A stretch of 64,000 bases of DNA from positions 1-64,000 of the forward strand of contig CAWATX010000004.1 of assembly GCA_963785065.1 (NCBI GenBank), written 5' to 3'. Each line of letters begins with the position of its first letter. Position 1 is the first letter of the stretch. Source of the DNA: CAVSRC01 sp963785065 (GTDB taxonomy: Bacteria > Pseudomonadota > Alphaproteobacteria > Rhizobiales > Kaistiaceae). Both the position numbers and the translations under genes were made by a program. The notes below the pieces were generated by a model, which worked only from the letters and a program-made list of their open reading frames with translations, searched no databases and had not been told where the DNA came from. This document shows positions 51,467 to 60,742 of the stretch, piece after piece.

Positions 51467-53064
51467 TGCCGGGTGGCTACGATTTCGCGCGCGTTGCTTA
51501 CTATGCCGGGATCGGTGCCGTCGGCTTTGCCTATGGCGCGGCCAAGCCGACGATGCTCGGACCGGCGCCGCTGGCGGTGCGGCTGGGGCAACCGCTGGCG
51601 CACTTGCGCGACCTGATCCGCCGGCGGATCGAGGCGGCGCTTCCCGGCGACGGCGGCCATCTCGCCGCCGCGCTGGTCACCGGCGACCGCGGCGGCATTG
51701 CACAATCGACCCAGGACGCCATGCGCGCCTCGGGCCTGGCGCATATGCTGGCGATTTCCGGCCTGCACATGGCGCTCATTGCCGGTACCGCCTTTTGGCT
51801 GATCCGGGCGCTCCTGGCGCTGTCGGCGGGGCTGGCGCTCAACCGGCCGATCAAGAAATGGGCGGCGGCCGGCGCGCTCGCCGTGGCCGCCGTCTATCTC
51901 GGCATCTCCGGCGCGGGGATCGCCACCCAGCGCGCCTTCGTCATGCTCGCCTTCATGCTGGTCGCGGTGATGCTCGACCGGCCGGCGATCACGCTGCGCA
52001 ACGTGGCACTGGCCGCCTTCGTCATCCTCGTGCTGGCGCCGGAGAGCATCACCACGGCAAGCTTCCAGATGTCGTTCGCCGCGACCGTGGCGCTGGTTGC
52101 CGGCTACGAGGCGCTCACCGTCTGGCGCGAGCGGCGGCTCCAGCTCGACATGCGAGGCGCGACCGGCGTGCTCGGGCGATTGCGGCGCGCCACAACGAGC
52201 CTGGTGGTCACCTCGCTCATCGCGGGCCTGGCGACGGCGCCGCTCGCCGCCTTCCACTTCCAGCGGGTGGCGCCGCTGACACTTGTCGCCAACCTCGCGG
52301 CTATGCCGGTGGTCGGCACCATCGTCATGCCGATGGCGCTCGCCGCGCTGGTGCTCATGCCCTTCGGGCTGGAGGCGCTGCCGCTCGCCGTCATGGGCTG
52401 GGGCCTCGACTGGGTGACGGCGGTGGCCCGCCAGGTCGCGGCCTGGTCCGCCGGCCACGGCGTCGTGTCCGCCATGCCGCTCCTGTCGCTCGGGCTGATC
52501 GGCAGCGGCTTCCTGTGGCTGGCGCTGTGGCGCGAGCGCTGGCGGCTCGCCGGGCTGGTGCCGATGGCGCTGGCGCTGCCGCTGGCGCTGGCAGCCTCCC
52601 ACCCGGATGTGCTCATCGACGATCGCGGGATCACGGTGGCGGTGCGCGGCACCGAGGGGCTCTATGCCGTGGTCAACGGCAAGGGAGAGGATTTCGTCGT
52701 CGACAACTGGCTGCGCGCCGACGGCGACGGGCGCGATGCGAAAGAACCGGCGCTCAAGACCGACGTCGCCTGCGATGCACTCGGATGTGTGGCGCCGCTG
52801 GGCAAGGATGGGGCGAAGGTGGCAGTGGGGGGAAGCGCCCGCGCACTCCACGAGGATTGCCGCCTGGCGACGGTGGTGGTGTCGCGCTTCGCGGCATCTG
52901 CCGCGTGCCGCAACGCAGCCGTCGTCGTCGACGCGCAAGACGTGGCGCGCCATGGCGCCCATGCGCTCTATGTGACCGGAACGAAGGCCGGCAAGCCGGT
53001 CTTCCGGGTGACCACTGCCTATCCTGAGACGCGGCGGCCGTTCATGCCGCCGGTGCGGGAATAG
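51463..53064 (+). pseudogene. comEC: ComEC/Rec2-like DNA-uptake channel protein, C-terminal part
   Basis: 533 residues: the ComEC competence domain with about eight spans, including GLAHMLAISGLHMALIAGTA (the family hallmark), ATQRAFVMLAFMLVAVMLDR and ITTASFQMSFAATVALVAGY. A C-terminal metallo-hydrolase-like remnant (GLYAVVNGKGEDFVVDNWLR) lacks the HxHxDH signature. ComEC moves single-stranded DNA across the inner membrane in competence. GTG 51463 or ATG 51466 could start it if it is translated separately. Confidence 0.8.
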
Positions 53065-53085
53065 GCCTCGCAATATGCGCGGTTC

Positions 53086-53159
53086 ATGCCCGCGCAGGCG
53101 GGCATCCGGGCAGGACGTGCCAAACGGTCAATCCACCGCGGGCTCCCGCCTTGGCGGGA
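53086..53159. repeat. REP-like hairpins between comEC and lexA
   Basis: Two palindromes, ATGCCCGC/GCGGGCAT (53086-53105) and TCCCGCC/GGCGGGA (53144-53159), of the common 'ATTCCCGC...GCGGGAAT' intergenic type. They lie between convergent genes and may act as transcription boundaries. Confidence 0.6.
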
Positions 53160-53187
53160 AGGAACGGGACGTCCAGCCCGAAGCGGC

Positions 53188-53892
53188 CTAATACCGCCGG
53201 ATGAGGCCCACAAGCCGGCCCTGGATGCGCACGCGGTCGGGACCGAAGATGCGCGTCTCATAGGCCGGGTTGGCGGCCTCCAGTGCGACCGAGGCGCCCT
53301 TGCGGCGCAGGCGTTTCAGCGTTGCCTCTTCCTCGTCGACCAGCGCCACGACGATATCGCCGGTGTCGGCGCTGTCGCTGCGCCGGATGAGCACCGTATC
53401 GCCGTCGAGAATGCCGGCCTCGACCATGGAATCGCCGCGCACCTCCAGCGCAAAATGCTCGCCGGGCGTCAGCATGTCGGGCGGCACGCCGATCGTGTGG
53501 CTCTGATGCTGGATCGCATCGATCGGCACGCCGGCGGCGATGCGGCCCATGACCGGCACCAGCACCGGCTCGTTGCTGTTGGCGCTCTCCGGCGCCTCGC
53601 GAACGCGACCGAGATTGCCCTCGATGACGCTCGGCGAGAAGCCGCGGGTGCGCGCCGCCGCCAGGCTGGTCTGCATGTTCTCCGGCAGCCGGATGACCTC
53701 CAGCGCGCGCGCCCGGTTGGGCAGCCGCTTGATGAAACCGCGTTCCTCCAGCGCCTTGATGAGCCGGTGGATGCCCGACTTGGAGCGCAGGTCGAGGGCG
53801 TCCTTCATCTCGTCGAAGGACGGCGGAATGCCCGTCTCCTTCAGGCGCTCATGGACGAACATGAGCAGTTCGAGTTGCTTACGTGTCAGCAT
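53188..53892 (-). CDS. lexA: LexA repressor
   Basis: 234 residues. The winged-helix N-terminus (MLTRKQLELLMFVHERLKET, DLRSKSGIHRLIKALEERGF) is followed by the S24 autoprotease: cleavage site Ala-Gly in VMGRIAAGVPIDAI, catalytic Ser in EVRGDSMVEAGILDGD and Lys in DEEEATLKRLRRKG. RecA-stimulated self-cleavage induces the SOS genes. The longer open frame upstream is a shadow. The box at 53945-53959 indicates autoregulation. Confidence 0.97.
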   Translation of the reverse strand: MLTRKQLELLMFVHERLKETGIPPSFDEMKDALDLRSKSGIHRLIKALEERGFIKRLPNRARALEVIRLPENMQTSLAAARTRGFSPSVIEGNLGRVREAPESANSNEPVLVPVMGRIAAGVPIDAIQHQSHTIGVPPDMLTPGEHFALEVRGDSMVEAGILDGDTVLIRRSDSADTGDIVVALVDEEEATLKRLRRKGASVALEAANPAYETRIFGPDRVRIQGRLVGLIRRY

Positions 53893-54424
53893 GGGGGTTC
53901 CCGCGCGCTCGGCAGAATCGGTACAAATCAGGAACAAAATACATGTTCCTAGTGTGTTCCACAACCCCATTGATATTCGGTAAAGGCGATGGAGCCAGCG
54001 GCGCCACTCCACCGGTAGGGGCGCCGTCTTTGAGTGGCCACGGATAAGTGGGCGGCCGGCGACTTTGTTTGGCTGCGGATGGCGCCGAAACGGCAAGGGC
54101 CTGCACGCCGCATCGGCTGCAACTCCGAAAGCTCGCTGCCCTGTCTTGGGATCAGGCGACGGGCAATCGGGATCGTGCAGTGCGTCAGCCTCGGACGATC
54201 CTGCATGCGCCTGCGCTGAAAGCTGGCTGAAAGCTTCGCCGGCTAGCGTCTGCATTGCGTTGCTCGAACGCAACGGGGCGAAAGACCCCGACGGGATGGC
54301 GAGCACGTGAGGAGGAACGCCCGATGACATCATGTCAGCGGCGGCTTCAGGCAACGTGTGCCCAGGCCGCCATACGCTCTCATATTCGCATTGTGACCGG
54401 CGCGCCGAGCCGGAGGCAGGGGTA
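53893..54424. other. Intergenic region between lexA and the ABC transporter operon
   Basis: 532 bp. It holds the lexA SOS box (53945-53959) and, before the transporter, two small hairpins around 54250-54295 (GTTGC/GCAAC and GGGG/CCCC). I found no convincing gene; open frames here lack family resemblance. No riboswitch class was recognised. Confidence 0.5.
53932..53959 (-). promoter_or_regulatory. LexA (SOS) boxes of lexA
   Basis: GTTC-CTAGTGT-GTTC at 53945-53959 matches the alphaproteobacterial SOS box exactly. A further GAAC at 53932-53935 forms GAAC-N9-GTTC with the first half-site. The box is 53 bp from the lexA start. Confidence 0.85.
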
Positions 54425-55264
54425 ATGCCTCGTGCAAACGCGCTTGGCGGCATCGAGTTGACGAACGTCACCAAGCGCTTCGTCACGCCGACGGGAAGCG
54501 TGATGACGGCCATCCGCGACGTGGACCTCACTGTCCCGCCCGGCCAGTTCTGTGCCATCGTCGGGCCGACCGGCTGCGGCAAGTCCACGACGCTGACCCT
54601 GGCAGCGGGTCTTGAGCGGCCAAGCGGCGGCACCGTCCGGGTTTCCGGCAACATCGTGGACGGCATCACCAAGGGCGCGAGCTTCGTCTTCCAGACCGAT
54701 GCGCTGCTCCCCTGGAAGCCCGTGGTTGCCAATGTCGCGCTCGGGCCCACGTTCCGTGGCGTCGCCAAGAAGGAGGCGATGGCGCAGGCACGGGAGTGGT
54801 TGAAGACCGTCGGACTTTCAGGTTTCGAGGACCACTATCCCCATCAGCTTTCCGGTGGCATGCGCAAGCGCGTCAGCCTTGCCGCCGCGCTTATCAACAA
54901 GCCGAGCATCCTGCTGATGGATGAGCCTTTTTCTGCGCTCGACGTGCAGACCCGGGCCATCATGTCGAACGAATTGCTGACGCTGTGGGAGCGCAGCGAG
55001 CCGTCGGTGATGTTCGTCACGCACGATCTCGAGGAAGCTATTGCGCTGGCTGATCGGGTCGTCGTGATGACGGCGGGGCCGGGCACGGTGAAGGCGGTCT
55101 ACGACATCGACCTTCCGCGGCCCCGCGGCGCCGTCCAGGAAATCCGCTTCAACGCGCGTTTCCTCGAGCTGCACCATCACATCTGGGAGACACTGCGCGA
55201 CGAGGTCCAGCAGGCCTATTCGCGCACGGCCGTAGCGGCGCCTGCGCGCGGAGCGGCGGCATGA
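54425..55264 (+). CDS. NitT/TauT-type ABC transporter ATP-binding protein
   Basis: 279 residues. Walker A GPTGCGKSTTLTLAAGLERP, Q-loop FQTDALLPWKPV, signature HQLSGGMRKRVSLAAALINK and Walker B SILLMDEPFSALD. It belongs to the SsuB/TauB/NrtD group that imports sulfonates, nitrate, pyrimidine precursors or similar solutes. ATG 54425 follows CCGGAGGCAGGGGTA. The stop overlaps the permease start by four bases. Confidence 0.95.
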   Translation: MPRANALGGIELTNVTKRFVTPTGSVMTAIRDVDLTVPPGQFCAIVGPTGCGKSTTLTLAAGLERPSGGTVRVSGNIVDGITKGASFVFQTDALLPWKPVVANVALGPTFRGVAKKEAMAQAREWLKTVGLSGFEDHYPHQLSGGMRKRVSLAAALINKPSILLMDEPFSALDVQTRAIMSNELLTLWERSEPSVMFVTHDLEEAIALADRVVVMTAGPGTVKAVYDIDLPRPRGAVQEIRFNARFLELHHHIWETLRDEVQQAYSRTAVAAPARGAAA

Positions 55265-56148
55265 TGGCCGAGGCCTCAGCGACCATGGCCACGGCGAATG
55301 CCGCCGTGGACGAAGAGTCGATTGCCGCCAATGCGCACCAGCGCGCACGGCGCCGCAAACAGCTTGTCCTGATCGGGCAGTTGGCTGCCTTCGTCATCGT
55401 CGTCGGCGGCTGGGAGTTGTTCAGCGACCTGAACGTCATCGACCCGTTCTTCTTCGGCTCGCCGGTCGGGATCGTGCTGCGCTTGGCGGATTGGGCCGTC
55501 AACGGCACCGCCTATGGCTCCCTGTGGCTCCAGATCGGGGTGACACTTGAAGAATCCCTGCTCGGGTTCGTCTTCGGCGTCGGAAGCGGCATCATCTTCG
55601 GCGTGCTGCTGGGCGAAATTCCGTATCTGGCGGACGTTTTCGGACCGTACATCAAGATTGTGAACGCGCTGCCGCGCATCGTCCTCGGCTCGATCTTCAC
55701 CATCTGGCTGGGCCTTGGGCTGTCGTCCAAGGTGATGCTCGCCGCCGTTCTGGTGTTCTTCGTCGTGTTCTTCAACGCCTTCCAGGGCGTGCGCAGCGTC
55801 GATCGCAATCTGGTCGCGAATGCGCGCATTCTCGGCGCTTCGCGCTGGCAGGTGGTTCAGCACGTCGTGTTTCCATCGGCGCTGACCTGGATCATCGCCA
55901 GCCTGCACGTCGCGCTCGGCTTCTCGATCATCGGCGCGATCGTCGGCGAGTTCCTCGGTTCGCAGCGCGGCCTCGGCCTGGTGATCGCTACGGCGCAGAA
56001 CACCTTCGACGCCAACGGCGTGTTCGGCGCCATGCTGGTGATCGGTGTGCTGGCGCTCAGTGCCGAAGCATTGATGACCATGATCGAGAAGCGGCTGCTG
56101 GCCTGGCAGCCGGCGGCGACCCGGGAGAGGGATGTTGCCGGCATCTGA
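55261..56148 (+). CDS. NitT/TauT-type ABC transporter permease
   Basis: 295 residues with six or so spans of the BPD_transp_1 fold. The cytoplasmic EAA loop is in NARILGASRWQVVQHVVFPS, and GFSIIGAIVGEFLGSQRGLG is typical of the SsuC/TauC group. It should form the homodimeric channel with the ATPase encoded upstream. Confidence 0.94.
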   Translation: MMAEASATMATANAAVDEESIAANAHQRARRRKQLVLIGQLAAFVIVVGGWELFSDLNVIDPFFFGSPVGIVLRLADWAVNGTAYGSLWLQIGVTLEESLLGFVFGVGSGIIFGVLLGEIPYLADVFGPYIKIVNALPRIVLGSIFTIWLGLGLSSKVMLAAVLVFFVVFFNAFQGVRSVDRNLVANARILGASRWQVVQHVVFPSALTWIIASLHVALGFSIIGAIVGEFLGSQRGLGLVIATAQNTFDANGVFGAMLVIGVLALSAEALMTMIEKRLLAWQPAATRERDVAGI

Positions 56149-56178
56149 CCGGCGAAGCATTCGGGCGGCATCAAGGGG

Positions 56179-56198
56179 GAGGCTCACACCTGAGCCTC
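56179..56198 (+). promoter_or_regulatory. Stem-loop between the permease and binding-protein genes
   Basis: GAGGCTCA (56179-56186) / TGAGCCTC (56191-56198) with loop CACC; no T-run follows. A hairpin in this position could stabilise the downstream binding-protein message and raise its level over the permease. Confidence 0.55.
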
Positions 56199-56218
56199 TA
56201 CAAGTGGAGGAAGGAGCA

Positions 56219-57265
56219 ATGAGCATGAAGAAGCTGATCTGCGGGCTTACCGGTACCGCAGCCGTCATGGTCATGGGCGCGTGCCTGTCCGGAGCGGCAG
56301 TCGCCGCCGACATGCCGACGTTCAAGCTGATGGTCGGCGGCATCGACAAGCAGATCTACCTAGAATACCAGCTCGCCCAGAGCCTGGGTATGTTCAAGAA
56401 GTATGGCGTCAACGTCGAATTGAGCACCGAACAGGCCGGCGGCGTCGGTGCCGAGGACGCGATGGTGTCGGGTCAGGTCGATGCGGCCGGCGCCTGGTAC
56501 GTCCATACCATCGACTTCCAGCAAAAGGGCAAGGACGTCATCAACCTCATCCAGCTGGCGGTCGCCCCCGGCGAGCGCATCATGTGCGCCAAGGGCACCA
56601 ACGTGAAGTCGCCCACCGACTGGAAAGGCAAGGCTGTCGGTGTGACCGACATCGGCTCGGGCACGGATGACCTGGTGAGCTATGTCTCGACCCGTGCCGG
56701 CATGACTTCCAAGGACTACTCCAAGATCGCTGCCGGTGCCGGCCAGACGATGATCTCCGCGTTGAAGTACGGCAAGGCGATCTGCGGCATCACCAGCGAG
56801 CCGACCGTGAACGCGATCGAGAAGCTGGGCGTCGGTTACTCCGCCATCGACCTTTCGACCGGGGCCGGCGTGCAGAAGTGGCTCGGTGGCGACTACCCGG
56901 CGGCAGGTGTGCTGGTCCGCGCCGAGTGGCTGAAGACGCACGAGAAGGTCGCCCAGAGCGTGGTCGACGGGCTTGTCGCCACCCTGGAGTGGATGAAGAA
57001 GCACGATGCGGCAGCGGTTGCCGACCAGATGCCGAAGGACTTCGTGAGCAACCCGCTGACGTCGAAGGCCGAGTATGTCAAGGCGCTGAAGGCGGACTGG
57101 GGCCAGTTCAACCTGGACGGCCTCGGCATCATGCCGAAGAGCGGGCCGCAGACGGTGTTCGACATCCAGAAGGCTGCCGGCAAGATTACCGGCAAGGTGG
57201 ATCTCGCCAAGACCTACACCAACAAGTACGTGCTCAACGCCAAGAAGCTCGAAGGCATCATGTAG
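56219..57265 (+). CDS. ABC transporter substrate-binding protein 1 (NMT1/THI5-like)
   Basis: 348 residues with a signal peptide (LICGLTGTAAVMVMGACLSG, then AAVAAD). The mature start TFKLMVGGIDKQIYLEYQLA and the domain with GTNVKSPTDWKGKAVGVTDI are of the NMT1/SsuA type. A cysteine in MGACLSG could mark a lipobox, but AVAAD is a good signal peptidase I site. It delivers an unknown solute to the permease. GTGGAGGAAGGAGCA precedes the ATG. Confidence 0.93.
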   Translation: MSMKKLICGLTGTAAVMVMGACLSGAAVAADMPTFKLMVGGIDKQIYLEYQLAQSLGMFKKYGVNVELSTEQAGGVGAEDAMVSGQVDAAGAWYVHTIDFQQKGKDVINLIQLAVAPGERIMCAKGTNVKSPTDWKGKAVGVTDIGSGTDDLVSYVSTRAGMTSKDYSKIAAGAGQTMISALKYGKAICGITSEPTVNAIEKLGVGYSAIDLSTGAGVQKWLGGDYPAAGVLVRAEWLKTHEKVAQSVVDGLVATLEWMKKHDAAAVADQMPKDFVSNPLTSKAEYVKALKADWGQFNLDGLGIMPKSGPQTVFDIQKAAGKITGKVDLAKTYTNKYVLNAKKLEGIM

Positions 57266-57312
57266 CGGAGCTTGCCGGCGGCGCGGTCCGCCGCGCCGGA
57301 AATCGGTTTGGG

Positions 57313-57340
57313 AAAGGCGGCCTGCGGGCCGCCTTTCTCT
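57313..57340 (+). terminator. Rho-independent terminator after binding-protein gene 1
   Basis: AAAGGCGGCC (57313-57322) / GGCCGCCTTT (57327-57336), loop TGCG, followed by CTCT. It separates the first operon from the second binding-protein gene. Confidence 0.8.
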
Positions 57341-57500
57341 TGGCGTCTCCAGGTCCGGCCCGGTGGTGACGGAGCGTCGCCAGACCCCGCACACTTCTGT
57401 ATGATTTGGCAGCAACCCTTTCGGCTCGAAGGGCTGCAGAAGGCCCGCCGATGACCGCTGGCGGAGACCGGCGGCATGGGGAGGAGTGGGGAGGTCTGCC

Positions 57501-58505
57501 ATGGCATTGCGCCTCGCAACGCCGGCCATTGCCGTCATCTTCGGCGTGCTGTGCCTGGCACCTGCGCATGCTGAAGACGTCTCGATCATGATCGGCGGCA
57601 TCGAGAAGCAGATCTATCTGCCGGCGGTGCTCGCACAGAAGCTCGGCTATTTCGACAGCGAGGGCCTCAACGTCACGCTGCTCAGCGAGCCGGCGGGCGT
57701 TGAAGCGGCCGATGAGATGCTCGCCGGCGCCGTTCAGGGCGTGATCGGCTTCTATGATCACAACATCGATCTCCAGGCGCTCGGCAAGTATACCGAGTCG
57801 GTGGTTCAGTTGAGCCGTGTTCCGGGCGAGGTCGAATTGGTCTCCGCCACGCATCCCGAAATCCGTTCGGTAGGCGACTTCAAGGGCAAGCGCATCGGGG
57901 TGACTGGCCTCGGCTCTTCAACCGATTTTCTGACCGAATTTCTGTTGCTCAAGGCGGGAGTGAAAATCAGCGAAGTGACGCCGGTTCCCGTCGGAGCGGG
58001 CGACACGCTGATCGCGGCTGTGCAGCACGATCAAATTCAGGCGGCCATGACCACCGAGCCGACGGTGTCGCGCCTGCTGAAGACCGGACAGGCGCGGGTG
58101 CTGATCGACATGCGTGACGACGCCGGCACGATCGCGGCGCTCGGTGGCCTCTATCCGGCCGCCTGCCTCTACATGGAGACCGCGTGGGTCGATACCCACA
58201 AGGACACCGTGCAGAAGCTGGCGAACGCCTTCGTCAGGACCATGCACTTCATCCGCATGCACTCGGCCGAAGAGATCGCCGCACTCATGCCCGCCGATTT
58301 CTACGTCGGGGACAAGGCAATGTATGTCGAGGCGCTGGCACGCGGGAAGGCGATGTTCACTGAAGACGGCCGCATGCCGGACGGTGGACCAGAGAATGTT
58401 CTGGCGGTCCTCTCGGCGATCAAGTCGCGCGTCCACGACAAGCCGATCGATCTGGCGGGGACCTACACGAACATGTTCGTCGAGCGGGCGGGCGCGAGCC
58501 GCTAG
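57501..58505 (+). CDS. ABC transporter substrate-binding protein 2 (NMT1/THI5-like)
   Basis: 334 residues with a signal peptide (TPAIAVIFGVLCLAPAHAED). VSIMIGGIEKQIYLPAVLAQ aligns with binding protein 1, but overall identity looks modest; the ligand-site region (VGDFKGKRIGVTGLGSSTDF) is similar. It has no permease of its own nearby, lies beyond a terminator and is preceded by GGGGAGGTCTGCC. It may serve the same channel with another ligand, or act as a sensor partner of the adjacent two-component system. Confidence 0.92.
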   Translation: MALRLATPAIAVIFGVLCLAPAHAEDVSIMIGGIEKQIYLPAVLAQKLGYFDSEGLNVTLLSEPAGVEAADEMLAGAVQGVIGFYDHNIDLQALGKYTESVVQLSRVPGEVELVSATHPEIRSVGDFKGKRIGVTGLGSSTDFLTEFLLLKAGVKISEVTPVPVGAGDTLIAAVQHDQIQAAMTTEPTVSRLLKTGQARVLIDMRDDAGTIAALGGLYPAACLYMETAWVDTHKDTVQKLANAFVRTMHFIRMHSAEEIAALMPADFYVGDKAMYVEALARGKAMFTEDGRMPDGGPENVLAVLSAIKSRVHDKPIDLAGTYTNMFVERAGASR

Positions 58506-59941
58506 GCAGGCCGCGATGCTCCGCGGACGGCCGGTTGTTGCCGCCGCTCGGCGTCCACAAGCGGCAGTCTGACTTCGACGCGCAATCCCTTGCCGCCGGA
58601 TGAAGGGGCAAGCTGCGCCGAGCCGCCGAACATCTGGGCGATTTCGGCAACGATGGACAGGCCAAGGCCGCTACCGCCGTTGGGCGCGGCGCGCCCGCGC
58701 CGAAACCGCTCGAAAAGCCCCGGCAGCTCCTCCTGCGTCACGCCGACACCGTCGTCGTCCACGGCCAGAATCGCCGCGTCGGCATCCCTGCCAACGCTAA
58801 TCGTCGCGATCGTGCCCGCACCGGCATAGTGGATGACGTTGTCGATGAGGTTGTTGACGATCTCGCGCGCCAGCACAGCGCTCGCCATGACCTCGCAGGG
58901 TGCTTCGGTCTGCAGCACCAGCTCGACGCGGTTGTCGAGCGCGCGCGGCGCGGCCTCGCTGACCGCCTCGCGCGCGATGGTGCCGAGGTCGATCCGCTCG
59001 CTCGGCAGGGCCGAGCGGTCATGATCCATGCGGCCGAGGGTGAGAAGCTGGTTGGTCAGGCGCGACATCGCAGTCAGATTCTCGTCGACGCCGGCCAGCG
59101 CCGAGCTGCCCTCGGCGGTGTCATGCGTGCGCCGCGCAACCCCGATTTGCGCCTTCATGATCGTCAGCGGCGTGCGCAACTGGTGCGCCGCGTGTTCGAG
59201 GAACCGTCTCTGACGGTCGAGATGCTGCCTTAGCCGCTCCATGTGGCTGTTGAGCGCGTCGACAAGCGGGCGCACTTCCGACTGGACCGATCGCGCATCG
59301 AAGGGCTCGAAACGGTCGGCTGGTCTCTCGAGTACCGCCTGACGCAAGCTCAGCAGTGGCCGCAGTTCGCGATTGATGCCGACCCAGATCGCCAGCGCTG
59401 CGGCGAGCACAAGAGCCGCCTGCTCTGCAAAACCGCGGAACCACAGGGCCCGGAACAGCGCCTCACGCGCCTTCTGGGTCTCTCCGACCATGACGCTCAC
59501 CGTGATTGTCCCGGTCGGCGTTGCCACCGGCTGGCGCAGGATCACCGTCCGCATCGCTTCGGTCCGGAACATGGTTTCGAAGAAGTGCGACTGGAACTCA
59601 GCGGGCAGGGTCTTCGGTGCCGTGAGGCCAGGGAAACCCGCGATCAGATCGTGCGCCGGCCCAATGACCGCATAGGCCACCTCATCATGACTGTCCGACA
59701 CGAACAGCTCCAGCGCCGCGGGCGGGATGGTGGCGCCGATTTGCCCATCACGATACTGCAACTGCTCGGCGATGATCCGCGCGGACGCCGTCAGGTTGCG
59801 GTCCATGACCAGCGTCGCCTGCCGCAACGCGCTGCCGTAGGAGAGCCAGACGCTCGCCGCCAATATCGCGGCAACGGGCACGACCAGCCACACCATCAGG
59901 TTAAAGCGCAGGCTGCCGTGACCGCGGGCGCGTGCGCTCAA
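58502..59941 (-). CDS. TctE-like sensor histidine kinase
   Basis: 479 residues. Two membrane spans (LMVWLVVPVAAILAASVWLS and AALVLAAALAIWVGINRELR) frame a periplasmic sensor of about 150 residues. Then HAMP-like sequence, the H-box RRFLEHAAHQLRTPLTIMKA and the ATPase boxes REIVNNLIDNVIHYAG, VDDDGVGV and GSGLGLSIVAEIAQMFGG. The TctE-type N-terminus links it to organic-anion transport systems. It is convergent with and overlaps binding protein 2 by four bases. Confidence 0.92.
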   Translation of the reverse strand: MSARARGHGSLRFNLMVWLVVPVAAILAASVWLSYGSALRQATLVMDRNLTASARIIAEQLQYRDGQIGATIPPAALELFVSDSHDEVAYAVIGPAHDLIAGFPGLTAPKTLPAEFQSHFFETMFRTEAMRTVILRQPVATPTGTITVSVMVGETQKAREALFRALWFRGFAEQAALVLAAALAIWVGINRELRPLLSLRQAVLERPADRFEPFDARSVQSEVRPLVDALNSHMERLRQHLDRQRRFLEHAAHQLRTPLTIMKAQIGVARRTHDTAEGSSALAGVDENLTAMSRLTNQLLTLGRMDHDRSALPSERIDLGTIAREAVSEAAPRALDNRVELVLQTEAPCEVMASAVLAREIVNNLIDNVIHYAGAGTIATISVGRDADAAILAVDDDGVGVTQEELPGLFERFRRGRAAPNGGSGLGLSIVAEIAQMFGGSAQLAPSSGGKGLRVEVRLPLVDAERRQQPAVRGASRPA

Positions 59942-60609
59942 GACGGGTCGAGCCTCAGCAGGTAGCCCAGGCCCCGCAGGGTTACGATGGAAACACCGGA
60001 ATTCTCGAGCTTCTTGCGCAGTCTGTGGATGTGGACCTCGATCGCGCTGAGATTTACATCGTCGCCGAATCCGTAGCTGCTCTCCAGCAGCATCTCCTTG
60101 CTCACCGTGGCACCGGCCCGTCGCAGTAGCGTTTCGAGCAGAACATGCTCCCGCGGCGAGACATGGAGATCGATGCCGTTGGCGGCGAACAAGCGCGTGT
60201 TCTGATCAAACGACAGCGGACCGAAGCGCAACTCCGACTTCAGCGTTGTCTTGGCGCGCCGCAAAAGGGCGCGAAGGCGGGCATCCAGCTCCTCGATCTC
60301 GAACGGCTTGGTCAGATAGTCGTCGGCCCCGGCATCGAGGCCTTCGACACGGTTCTGCACTGCATCCTTGGCGGTCAGGATCAGGATCGGCGTCGAGAAG
60401 CCCGCGCTGCGCACATGACGAACCAGCTCGATGCCGCTCATCCCGGGCAGGGTCAAATCGACGATCAGAAGATCGTAGTTCTCTAAATCCGTGCCGTGCG
60501 CCGCGCTCTCGGCGTCGTAAACGCAATCCACGACATAGTTGCTGCCACGCAGGAGCTTGGCGAGCCAGTCGGCCAGTGTTGTGTTGTCGTCGACGATCAG
60601 GAGACGCAT
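59938..60609 (-). CDS. TctD/OmpR-family response regulator
   Basis: 223 residues. Receiver domain MRLLIVDDNTTLADWLAKLL with the phospho-acceptor Asp in YDLLIVDLTLPGMSG and Lys in LILTAKDAV; winged-helix output domain ending NLSAIEVHIHRLRKKLENSG and VTLRGLGYLLR. It overlaps the kinase gene by four bases. By position it probably controls the ABC transporter genes. Confidence 0.94.
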   Translation of the reverse strand: MRLLIVDDNTTLADWLAKLLRGSNYVVDCVYDAESAAHGTDLENYDLLIVDLTLPGMSGIELVRHVRSAGFSTPILILTAKDAVQNRVEGLDAGADDYLTKPFEIEELDARLRALLRRAKTTLKSELRFGPLSFDQNTRLFAANGIDLHVSPREHVLLETLLRRAGATVSKEMLLESSYGFGDDVNLSAIEVHIHRLRKKLENSGVSIVTLRGLGYLLRLDPS

Positions 60610-60742
60610 CAGCCGGGGTGATGGTTCTAGGAACGACAGGTGGTCAATTGCCTCCTAAGTATCATCTTGGCTGTCGAAGGCGATAGCGGTCAAGCAAAGC
60701 CTATCGGAAGCCAAAGCATTGTCCAATCAGCGAGTTTCTTGA

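Noticed and set aside
54240..54330. Possible riboswitch before the ABC transporter
   Set aside because: Two short hairpins are present, but I could not match any ykkC, guanidine-II/III or other known consensus.
53188..54768. Long lexA frame reaching 54768
   Set aside because: Only the part from 53892 is LexA; the rest is open by chance and overlaps the SOS box and the ABC gene antisense.
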